Origin: Halolamina sediminis
GTDB taxonomy: Archaea; Halobacteriota; Halobacteria; Halobacteriales; Haloferacaceae
NCBI RefSeq assembly: GCF_001282785.1
Contig: NZ_CVUA01000001.1
Coordinates: 372,001-436,000 of the forward strand
DNA: 64,000 nt
Direction: 5' to 3'
A model generated the notes under the pieces. That model had not been told where the DNA came from, ran no database searches, and worked only from the letters and a program-made list of their open reading frames with translations. Made by a program: the position numbers and the translations under genes. Position 1 is the first letter of the stretch, and the number at the start of each line of letters is the position of its first letter. Below, piece by piece: positions 43,668 to 52,079 of the stretch.

Positions 43668-43778
43668 ATGTCCGACATCACGAACAGCCGACTGCCCGCT
43701 CTACGGCTCACACCCGGTAGGGAGTCTATTCATATCGTTACACCCCTCCTAGGTGTCCCCGAGGGAGACCCGTACTGA
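43668..43778 (+). CDS. Candidate 36-residue leader ORF coupled to the next gene
   Basis: ATG 43668 follows leader B with the same GGGGAGACCAACC context used by the TasA-like genes. The frame ends in TGA at 43776-43778, overlapping the next ATG by one base. The product (MSDITNSRLPALRLTPGRES..., about neutral) has no recognisable domain. A TTCATATCG stretch inside it could be a promoter for the next gene, in which case the frame is not translated. Confidence 0.35.
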   Translation: MSDITNSRLPALRLTPGRESIHIVTPLLGVPEGDPY

Positions 43779-44464
43779 TGACCCACGACGGTCCCGACGT
43801 CAGCCGCCGACGCCTCCTCGCGAGCGCCGGCGCCGTCGGCATGGGGGCGTTCGGCGGCGCCGTCGGCGTCGCCGACAGTGTCACGCACGAGCCGCGCGAG
43901 TACAGCCACTACACCTACGCCGGCACGCCGGCCCAGATCGAGGGGACGGAGACTGCGGGCTCCCGGCTCCGGGTCGCGTGGGAGAGCCGCTACAACGGCG
44001 AGCCGGTGGCTGCAAGCGGCGACGGCCCCGAGTACGTCGCCGACGCGGCCGGACCGCTGTTCACGGCGCCGGACGTGCTCCCCGGGGACTACGGCACCGC
44101 GAGTATTCGACTCACTGCCGAGGGTGAAGAGCCAGTCAGCGTTCGACTCGTTCCTGCTGTACAGGGGTCGCTCGCGGCGGCCGTCTCGATCCGGCTGGGG
44201 TACGACACCGGGATCTTCGGAATCGGCGCCTGCGATGGCGTCGACGACCCCGACGACGTGGTCGGCGACGTGACGATGTCGCTCGCGGCGTTCGGCGACA
44301 CGTACGGCGACGACGGCCTGTCGTTGAACCCGGACTGTCTCGACCCGGGCGAGGAGCTCTGTCTCGGCTTCGGCTGGGAGTTTCCCGCGACCGCGGCCAA
44401 CGAGTGGCAGCGGACGACGACCGCCTTTGAGCTCGCGTTCTACGCCGAGGGGTGTTCGGAATGA
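43778..44464 (+). CDS. Tat-exported TasA-like paralogue
   Basis: 228 residues. The leader is a clear Tat signal, SRRRLLASAGAVGMGAFGG; the AYFSD motif is missing. The core still matches: PDVLPGDYGTASIRL, VVGDVTMSLAAFGD, ELCLGFGWEFPATAANEWQR and AFELAFYAEGCSE at the very C-terminus. This is the shortest member and may be a minor subunit or cap. A TCCC-CGA-GGGA hairpin (43756-43766) precedes the start. Its stop overlaps the next ATG by four bases (ATGA). Confidence 0.78.
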   Translation: MTHDGPDVSRRRLLASAGAVGMGAFGGAVGVADSVTHEPREYSHYTYAGTPAQIEGTETAGSRLRVAWESRYNGEPVAASGDGPEYVADAAGPLFTAPDVLPGDYGTASIRLTAEGEEPVSVRLVPAVQGSLAAAVSIRLGYDTGIFGIGACDGVDDPDDVVGDVTMSLAAFGDTYGDDGLSLNPDCLDPGEELCLGFGWEFPATAANEWQRTTTAFELAFYAEGCSE

Positions 44465-45564
44465 CTGCTGAGCGCCCCCCGGGTGTCCCCACACGACGGC
44501 AGCTACTGGCGGGGCTGGGGACGCTCGGCGTCGCGAGCACACTCGGCGGCGGCGCCGCGTCGGCGCTGCTCGCCGACTCGGAGGGGGCAAGCGGAACGAT
44601 CACGGCGGGTGACGTGTCGCTGACCGTCGACTGCCCGGACTGCGTCACGACGCCGAACGGCGTCGCGTTCGACGTCTCGGTGGATCCCGGCGAGAGCGGA
44701 TCGACGACGCTCTCGGTCCTCCCCGGCGGCAACCCCGTCCGGCTGTGGGCTCGAACGACCTGTCCCCCGGTCAGTGACGCGTTCGCGGGGGCGCTCGAGG
44801 TGACGCTCGGGCTCGACGCCGACTGCGACGGCGAGACCGAGTCGACGCTGTTCACGGGGTCGTTGGCCGAATTCCAGCGCTCGTTCGTCGACGGTCGTCG
44901 GCTCACCGGCGCGGAGCCGTGTCTCCCCGCGGACGAGTCGCTGTGTCTCGACCTCGCGTGGGAGCTCCCCGCTGGCGCGAGCCTTCCCGCATCGACGACG
45001 ACGCTCGCCTTCGAGTTCTACGCCGAGCAGTGCCGCCACCAGCCGGAGTCGGCGGTGACCAACCCGTTCGCGGGCACCGATCCATGCCCCGAGGAGCTGG
45101 ACTGCCCGGCGTGTGTCGAACTCGGCAAGATCGACGTACAGGGCGACCGGCTGACTGTCGGCGAGTCGTACGCCTTCGCCGAAGTGGGCGAGCAGTACCT
45201 CGACGACGGCCACGAGTACGCGCTCGAGGTGCTGTCGGTCACCGACGTGGGTCAGCCCCCGGAAACCGTCGGCGCCGGCTTCCGGCTGCTCCGGGACAGT
45301 ACGCCCGCCGACGACCTGCGGATCTGCGCGGTCGCGGTCGGGGGCGGGCGTCCGAACCCGAGCGGCAGCCCGTCGGACCCCGACGCCCGGGTCGCCCGCT
45401 ACACGTTCGACCCGCCGACCTCGTCGACCCCCGGACAGGTGTACGCAGCCCACGGCGCGTACAAGGACGACCCGATGAGCCAGCCGGACGACGAGCGGCC
45501 AGCGATCAGCAACATCACCGTCTCCGTCTGTGCCGACGGGACGGCGGAGGAGACCGATGACTGA
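44461..45564 (+). CDS. TasA-like secreted protein with C-terminal extra domain
   Basis: 367 residues. Leader TRRQLLAGLGTLGVASTLGG followed by SALLADSEGASGTITAG, a SipW-like cleavage region. The core has VSVDPGESGSTTLSV, ALEVTLGLDADCDGETE, LCLDLAWELPAGASLPAST and FEFYAEQCRHQPES. A C-terminal domain from about residue 215 (CPACVELGKIDVQGDRLTVG) is unlike the other members. GTG 44452 is in frame upstream, but ATG 44461 forms the ATGA overlap. It overlaps the peptidase gene by eight bases. Confidence 0.8.
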   Translation: MTAERPPGVPTRRQLLAGLGTLGVASTLGGGAASALLADSEGASGTITAGDVSLTVDCPDCVTTPNGVAFDVSVDPGESGSTTLSVLPGGNPVRLWARTTCPPVSDAFAGALEVTLGLDADCDGETESTLFTGSLAEFQRSFVDGRRLTGAEPCLPADESLCLDLAWELPAGASLPASTTTLAFEFYAEQCRHQPESAVTNPFAGTDPCPEELDCPACVELGKIDVQGDRLTVGESYAFAEVGEQYLDDGHEYALEVLSVTDVGQPPETVGAGFRLLRDSTPADDLRICAVAVGGGRPNPSGSPSDPDARVARYTFDPPTSSTPGQVYAAHGAYKDDPMSQPDDERPAISNITVSVCADGTAEETDD

Positions 45565-46609
45565 AACAGACGATACGACCGACTCACGCACCGATACGGA
45601 AGTTATCACGACGCCGCCCGAGAACTCGCCCGACGAGCAGTCGCGGCCCGATTCCCCGGGAGACGAGCCGGACGATTCCCGACGTGTGACGCTCCGCCGG
45701 GGGCTGAACGCCCTCGGGGTCGTCCTGCTGCTCGCCGTCGTCGCGCCGTTCGTGGTGTACGCGGTTCCCGGCGTCGTTGGTGCGGATGCGAGCTTCGTCG
45801 TCCTGAGCGGCAGCATGGAGCCGGCGATCTCCGCGGGCGACGTGGTCGTCGTTGAGTCGGTGCCGCCTGCGACGGTCGCGGTCGACGACGTGATCACCTA
45901 CTCCCGGAGCGAGGAGGCCGCGACCGTGACCCACCGCGTCATCGACATCGAGGGGACCGGCGACGGGCGCGTGTTCTACACCAAAGGCGACGCGAACGAG
46001 GACCCCGATCAGCGGCCGGTCCCCGCCTCGGCGCTCGTCGGCACCGTCGTGCTCACCATCCCCTACATCGGCTACGTGATCCAGTTCGTCGGCACCACCA
46101 CCGGGTTCGCACTGCTGGTCGTCCTCCCGTTCGCCGCGCTGCTGATCTCCGAGGTCGCGATGTTCCTCCGACGCAGGCGGAAGGGAGAGACAGGCGCCGA
46201 GCGGACGACGAGCGAGCGACGGCCGCCGTCGGACGTAGCGGCCGCGGCGCCACACGCTCCGCAGCGAAACAGTGACGCTCCCGTCAGAGAGGCGCCTGCC
46301 CACACGGAGGATCGGTCGGCGGAGCAGTCCATGGAGTCGGCCGACGCCGTCGAAATCTCGTCGACGGACATGGTCCTCACACTGGGCGTGCTCGGGGCGG
46401 TCCTGCCCTACGCCGTCTACGTCGCCGTCGAGCAGCAGTCGGCGCTCTCGATCGGCGTCGCCGTCGGGTTCGGCACGGCGTTCGTGCTGCTGGCCGGCGT
46501 GTTCCTCACGACCCGGCTCCGTGAGCGCTCGCAGGGCGACCCCGCCCGGTCACCCCCGGCCGAACCCACGGCAGCAAGTGACGGCGGAGTGCCGGAGGAG
46601 GAACCATGA
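45557..46609 (+). CDS. Sec11/SipW-type signal peptidase I with C-terminal membrane extension
   Basis: 350 residues. After an acidic N-terminal tail (about 45 residues) and one helix comes the catalytic domain: Ser86 in LSGSMEPAI, His126 in [10 protein letters not shown] and Asp145 in [10 protein letters not shown]. This Ser-His-Asp set is that of archaeal/ER Sec11 and SipW rather than bacterial Lep. A second helix lies near residue 185. The C-terminal 150 residues have a disordered linker and two more helices ([36 protein letters not shown]), beyond the usual enzyme. Its place among substrates suggests a dedicated peptidase. Confidence 0.88.
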   Translation: MTETDDTTDSRTDTEVITTPPENSPDEQSRPDSPGDEPDDSRRVTLRRGLNALGVVLLLAVVAPFVVYAVPGVVGADASFVVLSGSMEPAISAGDVVVVESVPPATVAVDDVITYSRSEEAATVTHRVIDIEGTGDGRVFYTKGDANEDPDQRPVPASALVGTVVLTIPYIGYVIQFVGTTTGFALLVVLPFAALLISEVAMFLRRRRKGETGAERTTSERRPPSDVAAAAPHAPQRNSDAPVREAPAHTEDRSAEQSMESADAVEISSTDMVLTLGVLGAVLPYAVYVAVEQQSALSIGVAVGFGTAFVLLAGVFLTTRLRERSQGDPARSPPAEPTAASDGGVPEEEP

Positions 46610-47235
46610 GCGCCCGAAACCGCCGTCTCGCGACGACCGCGCTGCTCTGCGTGATGGTCGTCGTCGCCGGGAGCGGGCTCGGTGCCGAGGCGGTCGCGCT
46701 CTTGACTGCCACCGAGACCGTGACGGGGACGTTCTCCACCAACGGTACTGCCGACGATCAGTCGACCGGGACCGCGATCCCGACGGGAACTCCAGTCGAA
46801 ACCGCAGTGCTGAACGGGACCGAAACATCGAACGGAACGGAAACCGCGACGGCCACGGCGACTGACACGCCGACGCCCGTCGAAACTCCGACGGCCACAG
46901 CGACGCCGACAGCGACTGAGACAGCGACGGCAGCACCGAACGGAACCGAGACAGCGACGGCCACAGCAACACCGATACCGACCGAGACGCCGACGGTGAC
47001 CTCGACGCCGACAGCGACCGAACCGTCGACGGCGACCCCGACGCCGACAGCGACCGAACCGTCGACGGCGACCCCGACGCCAACACCGACCGAGACGGCA
47101 ACGACCACAGCAACGCCGACAGCCACTGAAACGACCACAGCCACGCCGACACCGACACCCACGGCCACCGGAACGCCGGCGGCGAATGCGACCGCGATCG
47201 GTCGCGTCGACGGGCCGCTTCCGGGGGGCGGCTGA
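46606..47235 (+). CDS. Thr/Pro-rich secreted stalk protein
   Basis: 209 residues. The N-terminal hydrophobic leader ends [17 protein letters not shown], which resembles the SipW cleavage region. About 150 residues of Thr, Pro, Glu and Ala repeats follow ([12 protein letters not shown] and variants), with NGT/NAT N-glycosylation sites. DNA at 47005-47076 is a perfect 36-base tandem duplication. The C-terminus is [10 protein letters not shown]. The start overlaps the peptidase stop (ATGA). It is probably a glycosylated spacer or surface stalk; no membrane anchor is seen at its C-terminus. Confidence 0.75.
   Translation: MSARNRRLATTALLCVMVVVAGSGLGAEAVALLTATETVTGTFSTNGTADDQSTGTAIPTGTPVETAVLNGTETSNGTETATATATDTPTPVETPTATATPTATETATAAPNGTETATATATPIPTETPTVTSTPTATEPSTATPTPTATEPSTATPTPTPTETATTTATPTATETTTATPTPTPTATGTPAANATAIGRVDGPLPGGG
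47005..47076 (+). repeat. 36-base perfect tandem repeat in the stalk gene
   Basis: Two identical 36-base units, 47005-47040 and 47041-47076, encode the Thr/Pro/Glu stretch in two copies. The unit length preserves the frame, so stalk length can vary. Confidence 0.85.
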
Positions 47236-47237
47236 TC

Positions 47238-47402
47238 GTGCCGCCCCCGCTCGGCAGGTGGTGCCGGTCGTCGCTGCGCCGGTGCGTTCTCGTCAGCTTC
47301 GCGGCCGGCGGTCGTTCCTCGGTCTCGAAGCGCGTGGTGCTGTACCTGCTCTCGTTCCTCCTGCTCGCCGCGCTGGTCGTGGGCTGGCTGCTCCACCTGT
47401 AG
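47238..47402 (+). CDS. Candidate 54-residue membrane protein
   Basis: GTG 47238 starts three bases after the stalk-gene stop, and TAG is at 47400-47402. The N-terminal half is basic (GRWCRSSLRRCVLVS) and the C-terminal half is one strong membrane helix (VVLYLLSFLLLAALVVGWLL). Tight linkage and the obvious helix make it likely to be the last gene of the locus, though a GTG start without visible ribosome-binding site lowers confidence. Confidence 0.5.
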   Translation: MPPPLGRWCRSSLRRCVLVSFAAGGRSSVSKRVVLYLLSFLLLAALVVGWLLHL

Positions 47403-47423
47403 CGTCGTGGGGCTACCGCGGAA

Positions 47424-47431
47424 GCTTTACC
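47424..47431 (+). promoter_or_regulatory. TATA-like box of the ABC importer operon
   Basis: GCTTTACC about 28 bases before ATG 47457. It separates the importer transcript from the TasA-like locus. Confidence 0.45.
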
Positions 47432-47456
47432 CTCCGCGGTGTTGCCTCCGGTAACG

Positions 47457-49079
47457 ATGGCAAAGGATACCGCGACCGACCGACGCAAATTCCTCTCGGC
47501 GGTCGGCGGCGCGGCGGCGGCAGCGATGGCCGGCTGTACCGGCGGCGACGGCACGCCCACCGACGACACCGACGTGCCGTCCGCGACCGAGTCGGCGTCG
47601 ACGCCTGAGGGCGGCCCCCAGCCGGGCGGCACCCTCCGGGTCGGCTTCGAGTCCGAACTCACCGGACTCGACCCCCACCAGACCGAGAGCGTCGTCTCTT
47701 GGGTCGTCGTGTTCAACGTCTGCGAGACGCTGCTCACCTTCGAGGACGGCGCGCCCGCGGGCCGGCTCGCGACCGACTGGGAGATCGGCGACGACGGCCG
47801 CACGTACACGTTCACGCTGACGGAGGACGCCCGGTTCCACCCGCCGGTCGACCGCGGCATGACCGCCGAGGACGTGGTGTACTCCTTCGAGCGGATGAAC
47901 CAGGAGGCGGCGATGGGGGCGGACCTCTCAGCCGTCGACTCCGTCGAAGCCACCGGCGAGTACGAGGTCACCTTCACCCTCGCGGAGACGTTCGCCCCCT
48001 TCTTCAGCTTCCTCGGGCGCGTCCCGTGGGTCGTCGTCCCCGAGGAAGCTGTCGAGGAGCAGGGCGGTGAGCTCGGTGAGTTCCAGGAGCCCGTGGGGAC
48101 GGGTCCGTTCCGGTTCGAGGAGCACGAGCCCGGCGAGCAGCTCACGCTCGCGGCGTTCGACGACTACCGCGACGAGGACGCCCCGCTGCTCGACGCCGTC
48201 GAGATCACCCCGATCCCGGACGCAGACTCCCGGGTCGCCGCGCTGCGGGCCGACGACGTGGACATGGTCCGCGGCGTCTCCGGCAGCGACGCGGGGACGC
48301 TGCGGGACGACGACGAGACGAAGCTCTCCCGGCAGCAGGGCACCGAGTGGGGGCAGGTCCACATCAACTGCAGCGAGCCGCCGTGGGACGAGCCCGCGGT
48401 CCGCCGCGCGGTCGCCCACGCGATCGACCGGGAATCGATCGTCGAGGCCGCCGTCTCGGGCTACGGGCAGGCGGCGTGGCAGCCCTACGCCGAGGACAGC
48501 ATCTGGCACTACGACCTCGGCGACAGCCGGCGCACCCACGACCCCGAGCGCGCCCGCGAGATCCTCGACGAGGCCGGCAACCCTCTCGAGGGCGAGACGC
48601 TGACGATCAAGACCAACTCCCGCTACGGGCTGATGGAGACCACCGCGGACCTGCTGGTCGCCCAACTCTCGGAAGCCGGCATCGACGCCGAGACCGAGAC
48701 GCTGGAGTGGGCGACCCAGCTTTCGGACTTCGTCGGCGGCAACTTCGGCGCGATGGCCTTTTCGGTCCCGTTCAAGATCGACCCCGACCGCCACTACTTC
48801 GGGTTCATCCACCCCGAGGGGACACAGTTCAACCACTACGGCGAGGATCAGCCCGACGCCGAACGGATGTACGAACTCTTAGAGCAGGGTCGCAGCGAGA
48901 CCGACGAGGAGGCCCGCGTCGAGACGTACACCGAGTTCGAGAAGCTCGTCAACGAGCACTGCCCGTGGATCTCGGTCGCCCGCGCCGACGGCATCTCGGG
49001 GCTGCGCTCGAACGTCTACGGCGTCCAGCCGTGGCTGCTACCGTACACCCGCTACTGGACGATGTGGAAGGGGAAGTGA
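47457..49079 (+). CDS. Peptide/nickel-type ABC transporter, substrate-binding lipoprotein
   Basis: 540 residues. Tat-lipoprotein leader RRKFLSAVGGAAAAAMAGC with the lipobox Cys. Extracellular family-5 binding protein: GGTLRVGFESELTGLDPHQT, DAVEITPIPDADSRVAALRA, PAVRRAVAHAIDRESIVEAA and DPDRHYFGFIHPEGTQFNHY. ATG 47457 is chosen because of the TATA-box distance; 47439 (MLPPVT) is upstream. First gene of a five-gene operon. Ligand could be oligopeptides, nickel or others. Confidence 0.92.
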   Translation: MAKDTATDRRKFLSAVGGAAAAAMAGCTGGDGTPTDDTDVPSATESASTPEGGPQPGGTLRVGFESELTGLDPHQTESVVSWVVVFNVCETLLTFEDGAPAGRLATDWEIGDDGRTYTFTLTEDARFHPPVDRGMTAEDVVYSFERMNQEAAMGADLSAVDSVEATGEYEVTFTLAETFAPFFSFLGRVPWVVVPEEAVEEQGGELGEFQEPVGTGPFRFEEHEPGEQLTLAAFDDYRDEDAPLLDAVEITPIPDADSRVAALRADDVDMVRGVSGSDAGTLRDDDETKLSRQQGTEWGQVHINCSEPPWDEPAVRRAVAHAIDRESIVEAAVSGYGQAAWQPYAEDSIWHYDLGDSRRTHDPERAREILDEAGNPLEGETLTIKTNSRYGLMETTADLLVAQLSEAGIDAETETLEWATQLSDFVGGNFGAMAFSVPFKIDPDRHYFGFIHPEGTQFNHYGEDQPDAERMYELLEQGRSETDEEARVETYTEFEKLVNEHCPWISVARADGISGLRSNVYGVQPWLLPYTRYWTMWKGK

Positions 49080-49089
49080 GCGTCGAGGG

Positions 49090-50046
49090 ATGGTCTCACG
49101 GCTGCAGGCGTTCCTGGTCCGGCGGCTGCTCTGGGCGCTGCCGGTGCTCGCGCTGGTCTCGGTGACGATCTTCGGGCTGATCAGGCTCGTCCCCGGCGAC
49201 CCCGCGATCGTGATGCTGGGCGCCGACGCGCCGCCGGAGCAGCTCGCCGCTGTCCGAGCCGAACTCGGCCTGAACGAGCCCCTCCCCGTGCAGTACGTCG
49301 ACTACATCACCGACGCGGTGCAGGGTGACCTCGGCCGCTCCTACGTGAACGACCGCGCGGTCAGCGCGTCGATCGCGTCCCGCCTCCCCACCACGCTGTT
49401 TCTCACGCTCGCGGGCTTTCTCGTGTCGCTCACCATCGCGATCCCCGCGGGGCTACTGAGCGCGACCAACCGCGGCGAGTGGCTCGACGGCGTCGGCCTC
49501 GGCTTCGGCCTGCTGGGCGTCTCGATCCCGAACTTCTGGCTGGGGATCCTGCTCCTGCTCCTGTTCGGTGTCAACCTCGACTGGCTGCCCGTCGCGGGCT
49601 ACGTCTCGCCGCTTTCGGACCCGATCGAGGGGATCAGATACCTGCTGCTGCCGGGGATCACCCTCGGCACCGCGATGGCCGCCGTCGTCACCCGGATGCT
49701 GCGCTCGGAGCTGCTGGAAGAGCTCCGCCGGGAGTACCTGAACGCCGTCCGGATGAAGGGGACCAGCGAACTCCGCGTGCTCGCCCACGCGACGAAGAAC
49801 GCGTTCATCCCGGTGGTGACGGTGATCGGGATGCAGTTCGGCTACCTGCTCGGCGGCTCGGTCGTGATCGAACAGGTGTTCTCCATCCCCGGGATGGGCC
49901 GGCTGCTGATCGACGCGATCGGGAGCCGGGACTACATCACCCTCCAGGGCGTCGTGCTCGTCTACACGACGTTCTTCGTCGCGGTGAACATCGTCGTCGA
50001 CGGCGCGTACTTCTACCTGAATCCGAAGCTGCGGGGTGAAGAATGA
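49090..50046 (+). CDS. ABC transporter permease, DppB type
   Basis: 318 residues, six membrane helices. Typical N-terminal RRLLWALPVLALVSVTIFGL and the binding-protein-dependent permease loop EYLNAVRMKGTSELRVLAHA (EAA motif). The start follows the binding-protein stop by ten bases; the stop overlaps the next start (ATGA). It pairs with the DppC-type subunit to form the channel. Confidence 0.92.
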   Translation: MVSRLQAFLVRRLLWALPVLALVSVTIFGLIRLVPGDPAIVMLGADAPPEQLAAVRAELGLNEPLPVQYVDYITDAVQGDLGRSYVNDRAVSASIASRLPTTLFLTLAGFLVSLTIAIPAGLLSATNRGEWLDGVGLGFGLLGVSIPNFWLGILLLLLFGVNLDWLPVAGYVSPLSDPIEGIRYLLLPGITLGTAMAAVVTRMLRSELLEELRREYLNAVRMKGTSELRVLAHATKNAFIPVVTVIGMQFGYLLGGSVVIEQVFSIPGMGRLLIDAIGSRDYITLQGVVLVYTTFFVAVNIVVDGAYFYLNPKLRGEE

Positions 50047-50963
50047 GCGACGCCGAACCCGGCTCGGACGCTGCTCCGGCCGACACCACCACTGACCGCG
50101 CCGACTCGCCGCTGGTCCGCCGCGGGCGGGCGTTCGCCGCCCGCTTCCGCCGGAACAACCTCGCGATGGGCGGACTCGTCGTGACGACGGGCTTCCTACT
50201 GCTCGCGCTGCTCGCGCCCGTGCTCGCACCGTACGACCCCGCAGCCGTCGACGTGCCCGCGCGCCTGCAGGGCCCCAGCCTCGCCCACCCCTTCGGCACC
50301 GACCGCTACGGCCGGGACCTGTTCTCGCGGGTGCTGTACGGCGCGCGGATCGCACTGCAGGTCGCGGTCGCGACCCCGCTCGTCGCGGGCGCCGTCGGCG
50401 TCCCGATCGGGCTGGTCGCGGGTTACGTCGGCGGCCGCGTCGACGACGCGCTGATGCGGCTGATGGACAGCATCTTCGCGTTCCCGGCGATCCTGCTCGG
50501 GCTGACGCTGGTGGCGGTGTTCGGGCAGTCGCTGACCAACATCGTCGCCGCGCTGGGGATCGTCTACATCCCGCAGTTCGCCCGCGTCACCCGGGGCAGC
50601 GCCGTCTCCGTCGTCGAGGAGGAGCACGTCCGGGTCGCGCGCTCGCTGGGGGCCTCACACGCCCGAATCCTGCTCGTCCACGTCCTGCCGTTCTGCCTCT
50701 CGGCGATCCTCGTGCAGGCGACCGTGACGGCCGCACTGGCGATCGTCCTGGAGTCCTCGCTCTCCTTCCTCGGCGTTGGCGTCCCCTCGCCCCGGCCCTC
50801 GTGGGGGTCGATCCTCCGGGTCGGCAAGGGGTACGTCGACAGCGGCGAGTGGTGGTACAGCGTGTTCCCGGGCGTCGCAATCGTGATCGCCGTCCTCGGG
50901 TTCAATCTGCTCGGCGACGGACTGCGCGACGTGCTCGACCCCCGAACCGACCCCAACAGGTGA
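50043..50963 (+). CDS. ABC transporter permease, DppC type
   Basis: 306 residues with six helices and the DppC N-terminal cytoplasmic segment. HPFGTDRYGRDLFSRVLYGA is a strong family signature. The EAA loop is EEEHVRVARSLGASHARILL. Ends LLGDGLRDVLDPRTDP, as usual. Overlaps the preceding permease by four bases. Confidence 0.93.
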   Translation: MSDAEPGSDAAPADTTTDRADSPLVRRGRAFAARFRRNNLAMGGLVVTTGFLLLALLAPVLAPYDPAAVDVPARLQGPSLAHPFGTDRYGRDLFSRVLYGARIALQVAVATPLVAGAVGVPIGLVAGYVGGRVDDALMRLMDSIFAFPAILLGLTLVAVFGQSLTNIVAALGIVYIPQFARVTRGSAVSVVEEEHVRVARSLGASHARILLVHVLPFCLSAILVQATVTAALAIVLESSLSFLGVGVPSPRPSWGSILRVGKGYVDSGEWWYSVFPGVAIVIAVLGFNLLGDGLRDVLDPRTDPNR

Positions 50964-50969
50964 CTCACG

Positions 50970-52079
50970 ATGGCTGACTCACACACCGCGACCGACGAAC
51001 GCGTGGCCGCCACGACTGATGACCAGCCGCTCCTCCGGGTCGAGGAGCTCCGCACCACGTTCGGCCGCCGGGAGCCGCTGGTCGCCGTCGACGGGATCGG
51101 CTACGAGCTCCGGGCCGGCGAGACGCTGGGGATCGTCGGCGAGTCCGGCGCGGGCAAGTCCGTCTCGGTGCGCTCGCTCGTCGGCCTGATCGACGAGGGT
51201 CGGGTCGAGGGCTCCGTCGAGTGGCGCGGCGAGGAACTGATCGGCGCGTCTGCCCGAGAACTCCGCTCGGTCCGGGGGTCGGGGATCGGGATGGTGTTCC
51301 AGAACGCCGAGGCGGCGTTCGATCCGACCGAGACCGTCGGCGCCCAGATTGTCGAGGCGGTCCGGGCCAGCCGCGACCTCCCCAAACGGGCGGCCCGAAC
51401 GGAGGCGATCGACCTGCTCGACGAGGTCGGCATCGGCGATCCCGAGGGTCGCTTCCGTGACTACCCACACGAGTACTCCGGCGGGATGGCCCAGCGTGCG
51501 GTGATCGCGATGGCGCTCGCCGGCGAGCCCGACCTCCTGATCGCCGACGAGCCGACGACGGGGCTGGACGTGAGCGTACAGGCCGGCATCGTCGACCTGT
51601 TCCGCGAACTCGTCGCCGAACGGGAGATGTCGCTGCTGCTGATCAGCCACGATCTCGGCGTGGTCTCCCAGCTCTGTCGGCGGATCATGGTGATGTACGC
51701 CGGCCGGATCGTCGAGCGCGGCAGCCGGAAACAGCTGCTCGGCTCGCCGCGACACCCCTACACGCAGGCGTTCCTCCGCAGCGTTCCCGACGTGGACGAG
51801 CGCCGCGACCTCGACCCCATCGGCGGCTCGCCGCCCGATCTCACCGACCCGCCGGCAGGCTGTCGGTTCCACCCGCGCTGTCCCGCCGCCGAGGCCGGGA
51901 TCTGTGACGGCGCGGCGCCGCCGACGATCCGGTTCGACGACGGCGACGCGAGTGATGCGGACGGCCCCGGCCGCCACGAGGCGACCTGTTACGCCTACAC
52001 CAACGCCCACCCCGGGGGCGATGACTACGACCGGTCGGCAGTCGAGTCGATCGAGTGGAGCGAGGAGGTGGACGAGTGA
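50970..52079 (+). CDS. ABC transporter ATP-binding protein, DppD type
   Basis: 369 residues. Walker A GESGAGKS, signature motif EYSGGMAQRAVIAMALAG, Walker B PDLLIADEPTTGLD, His switch LLISHDLG. The C-terminal oligopeptide domain has DPPAGCRFHPRCPAAEAGIC. It ends with an acidic tail, and its stop overlaps the next GTG start (GTGA). Confidence 0.93.
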   Translation: MADSHTATDERVAATTDDQPLLRVEELRTTFGRREPLVAVDGIGYELRAGETLGIVGESGAGKSVSVRSLVGLIDEGRVEGSVEWRGEELIGASARELRSVRGSGIGMVFQNAEAAFDPTETVGAQIVEAVRASRDLPKRAARTEAIDLLDEVGIGDPEGRFRDYPHEYSGGMAQRAVIAMALAGEPDLLIADEPTTGLDVSVQAGIVDLFRELVAEREMSLLLISHDLGVVSQLCRRIMVMYAGRIVERGSRKQLLGSPRHPYTQAFLRSVPDVDERRDLDPIGGSPPDLTDPPAGCRFHPRCPAAEAGICDGAAPPTIRFDDGDASDADGPGRHEATCYAYTNAHPGGDDYDRSAVESIEWSEEVDE

